Below are positions 63,012-64,000 of a stretch of 64,000 nt of DNA, piece after piece (the stretch's first letter is position 1; the number at the start of each line of letters is the position of its first letter). The position numbers and the translations under genes were made by a program. The notes beneath the pieces are model-generated. The model searched no databases, was not told where the DNA came from, and was given only the letters and a program-made list of their open reading frames with translations. This DNA is from Cordilura impudica (taxonomy: Eukaryota > Arthropoda > Insecta > Diptera > Scathophagidae): the NCBI GenBank assembly GCA_963682025.1, contig OY821517.1, positions 296,055,344 through 296,119,343 on the forward strand. The letters run 5' to 3'.

Positions 63012-64000
63012 TTTTTGTGTCTTAAGTATTTTATTACCATCTTTTATTAAAATAAAAACCAGTCAATAAAAACAATTGTAAATAATTTCAAAGTAAATCA
63101 CAAAAAATGGCCAATAAAATTTTAAAATATTTGACAATTGTAAACAATTTGCAACGTAAGTCATAAAAAAGGGTCAATAAAATTTTAATAAATTTGGTTG
63201 AAACAATTGTCGTCGTTTTTATCGGGGTGTATCAGATCGCGAATTGATGTTTCAATTTTTCGCAGTACACGAGCCAGAACACGAATTTAAAATATAACTG
63301 AACTCGAACCTGTTTATTGTACATGTTCTATTTTTTATTAGTACACGAGCCAGAACATGAATTAAAATATAACTGAACTCGAACCTGTACATGTTCTATT
63401 TTTTCTTAGTACACAAGCCAGAACACGACTTAAAATATAACTGAACTCGAACCTGTTTTTTTGTATATGTTCTGTTTTTTCTTAGTACACGAGCCACAAC
63501 ATGACTTAAAATATAACTGAACTCGAACCTGTTTATTGTACATGTTCTGTTTTCTTTTCAGTACACGTACCAGAACACGAACTTCAAATAAAGCAACACT
63601 CAAATGTGTGTGGTTTATGTGTGATCGAAACAAAAAGTACGTGATAGAAACATGTTCGTGTAAATAACGAAATATTAAAACGCACACAGTCATGATTGTG
63701 TTGGGCACCGTAGAAAATTTAGAAACGCTCATAATTGATATGAAAATAAAAATATGTGTGTGTTGGGCTAAGTTATGTTTGTTTACATATATGTACGAGT
63801 TTTTTATTCAGTGTGTGTTTTTTTCTGAACTCTGGCACATCTACAAAAACGAAAACAAAAAAAAAAGCAACAAGTAAACCATAAATGTATATCCATTGCT
63901 GCACATGTAATATTACGTATAAACATTTTTCACTATTTTAAGCTTGTAATATTAAATGTTATTCGAGTGCCTTTACACTTTCGTCAGTAGTTCCTCAGCT

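Larger units (their letters stand above)
61514..63874. mobile_element. Foldback-type element with ~850-bp arms
   Basis: Left arm ~61530-62374 and right arm ~63012-63870 are inverted copies across a 637-bp centre. Matching landmarks: TTTTCATATCAATTATG (61639 / 63732), TTACACGAACATGTTTCTAT (61722 / 63642), ATTTGAAGTTCGTGTTCTGG (61799 / 63573), TACACCCCGATAAAAACGAC (62153 / 63210), CTTAAGACACAAAAA (62360 / 63012). The outer 100 bp of the arms have diverged by indels. No transposase gene; the central region has its own short repeats. Tandem-repeat arms and the absence of coding sequence resemble Drosophila FB/foldback elements, but no FB sequence identity is claimed. Confidence 0.85.

Overview
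This is eukaryotic DNA from an insect, most likely a brachyceran (calyptrate-type) fly. The sequence is very AT-rich. The one host gene has short phase-conserved introns. Most of the rest is fly-type transposable elements: mini-me/DINE-like elements carrying (GGAC)n microsatellites, Transib, piggyBac, mariner, RTE and LOA/I-type retroposons. I cannot name genus or species from the sequence alone.

Host gene. The only convincing host gene is the 3' end of a Rho guanine-nucleotide exchange factor of the ARHGEF17/ARHGEF10 type. Four exons lie on the + strand (14787-14938, 15247-15454, 15527-15648, 15770-16310) and encode the C-terminal WD40-like propeller. Exons for the DH/PH catalytic region are not visible and presumably lie upstream of the window.

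Layout. 1-7727: mini-me-like copies on both strands, a Helitron 3' end with a helicase scrap, a 145-bp tandem repeat block and two copies of a ~375-bp family called 'B' here. 7728-14230: an inverted-repeat transposon ('TE-A') carrying a broken DDE-type gene, with a Transib copy and a mini-me copy nested in it. 14787-16310: the RhoGEF exons. 17131-22118: a degenerate TACTGGTACTAAAATTAG-like satellite tract with a mariner copy, small palindromic elements and a fresh 475-bp tandem duplication. 24867-27236: a long-inverted-repeat element with a piggyBac copy in its centre. 27237-29470: a LOA/I-type retroposon fragment and the N-terminal zinc-finger part of a second TE-A copy. 29835-38682: small palindromic elements, a tRNA-derived SINE, B copies, a 1-kb TTTTCATTTTCC minisatellite, and retroposon and mariner debris. 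40657-51719: a large composite DNA transposon with ~120-bp terminal inverted repeats, a 4-bp target duplication and two decayed genes; one gene encodes a RAG1/Transib/CMC-like DDE protein and is itself split by a second Transib copy and a mini-me copy. 52978-56035: an RTE-type retroposon with an uninterrupted 991-codon ORF and an (AT)n tail. 56533-58542: a third, deleted Transib copy. 59381-61513: B and mini-me copies. 61514-63874: a foldback element with ~850-bp arms built partly of 78-bp tandem units.

The genes do not form a pathway. The window is a nested transposon graveyard around one host gene. The most informative signals are the junctions. Transib ends look like V(D)J recombination signals (CACAGTG, 22/23-bp spacer, nonamer-like block) with CGTCG target duplications. 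Paralogous empty sites allow insertion chemistry to be inferred: no duplication for the mini-me family, GGAC for the 11-kb element, TTAA for piggyBac, TA for mariner. The best candidate for something under-described is the 11-kb element with its RAG1-like transposase and a second conserved-looking gene.
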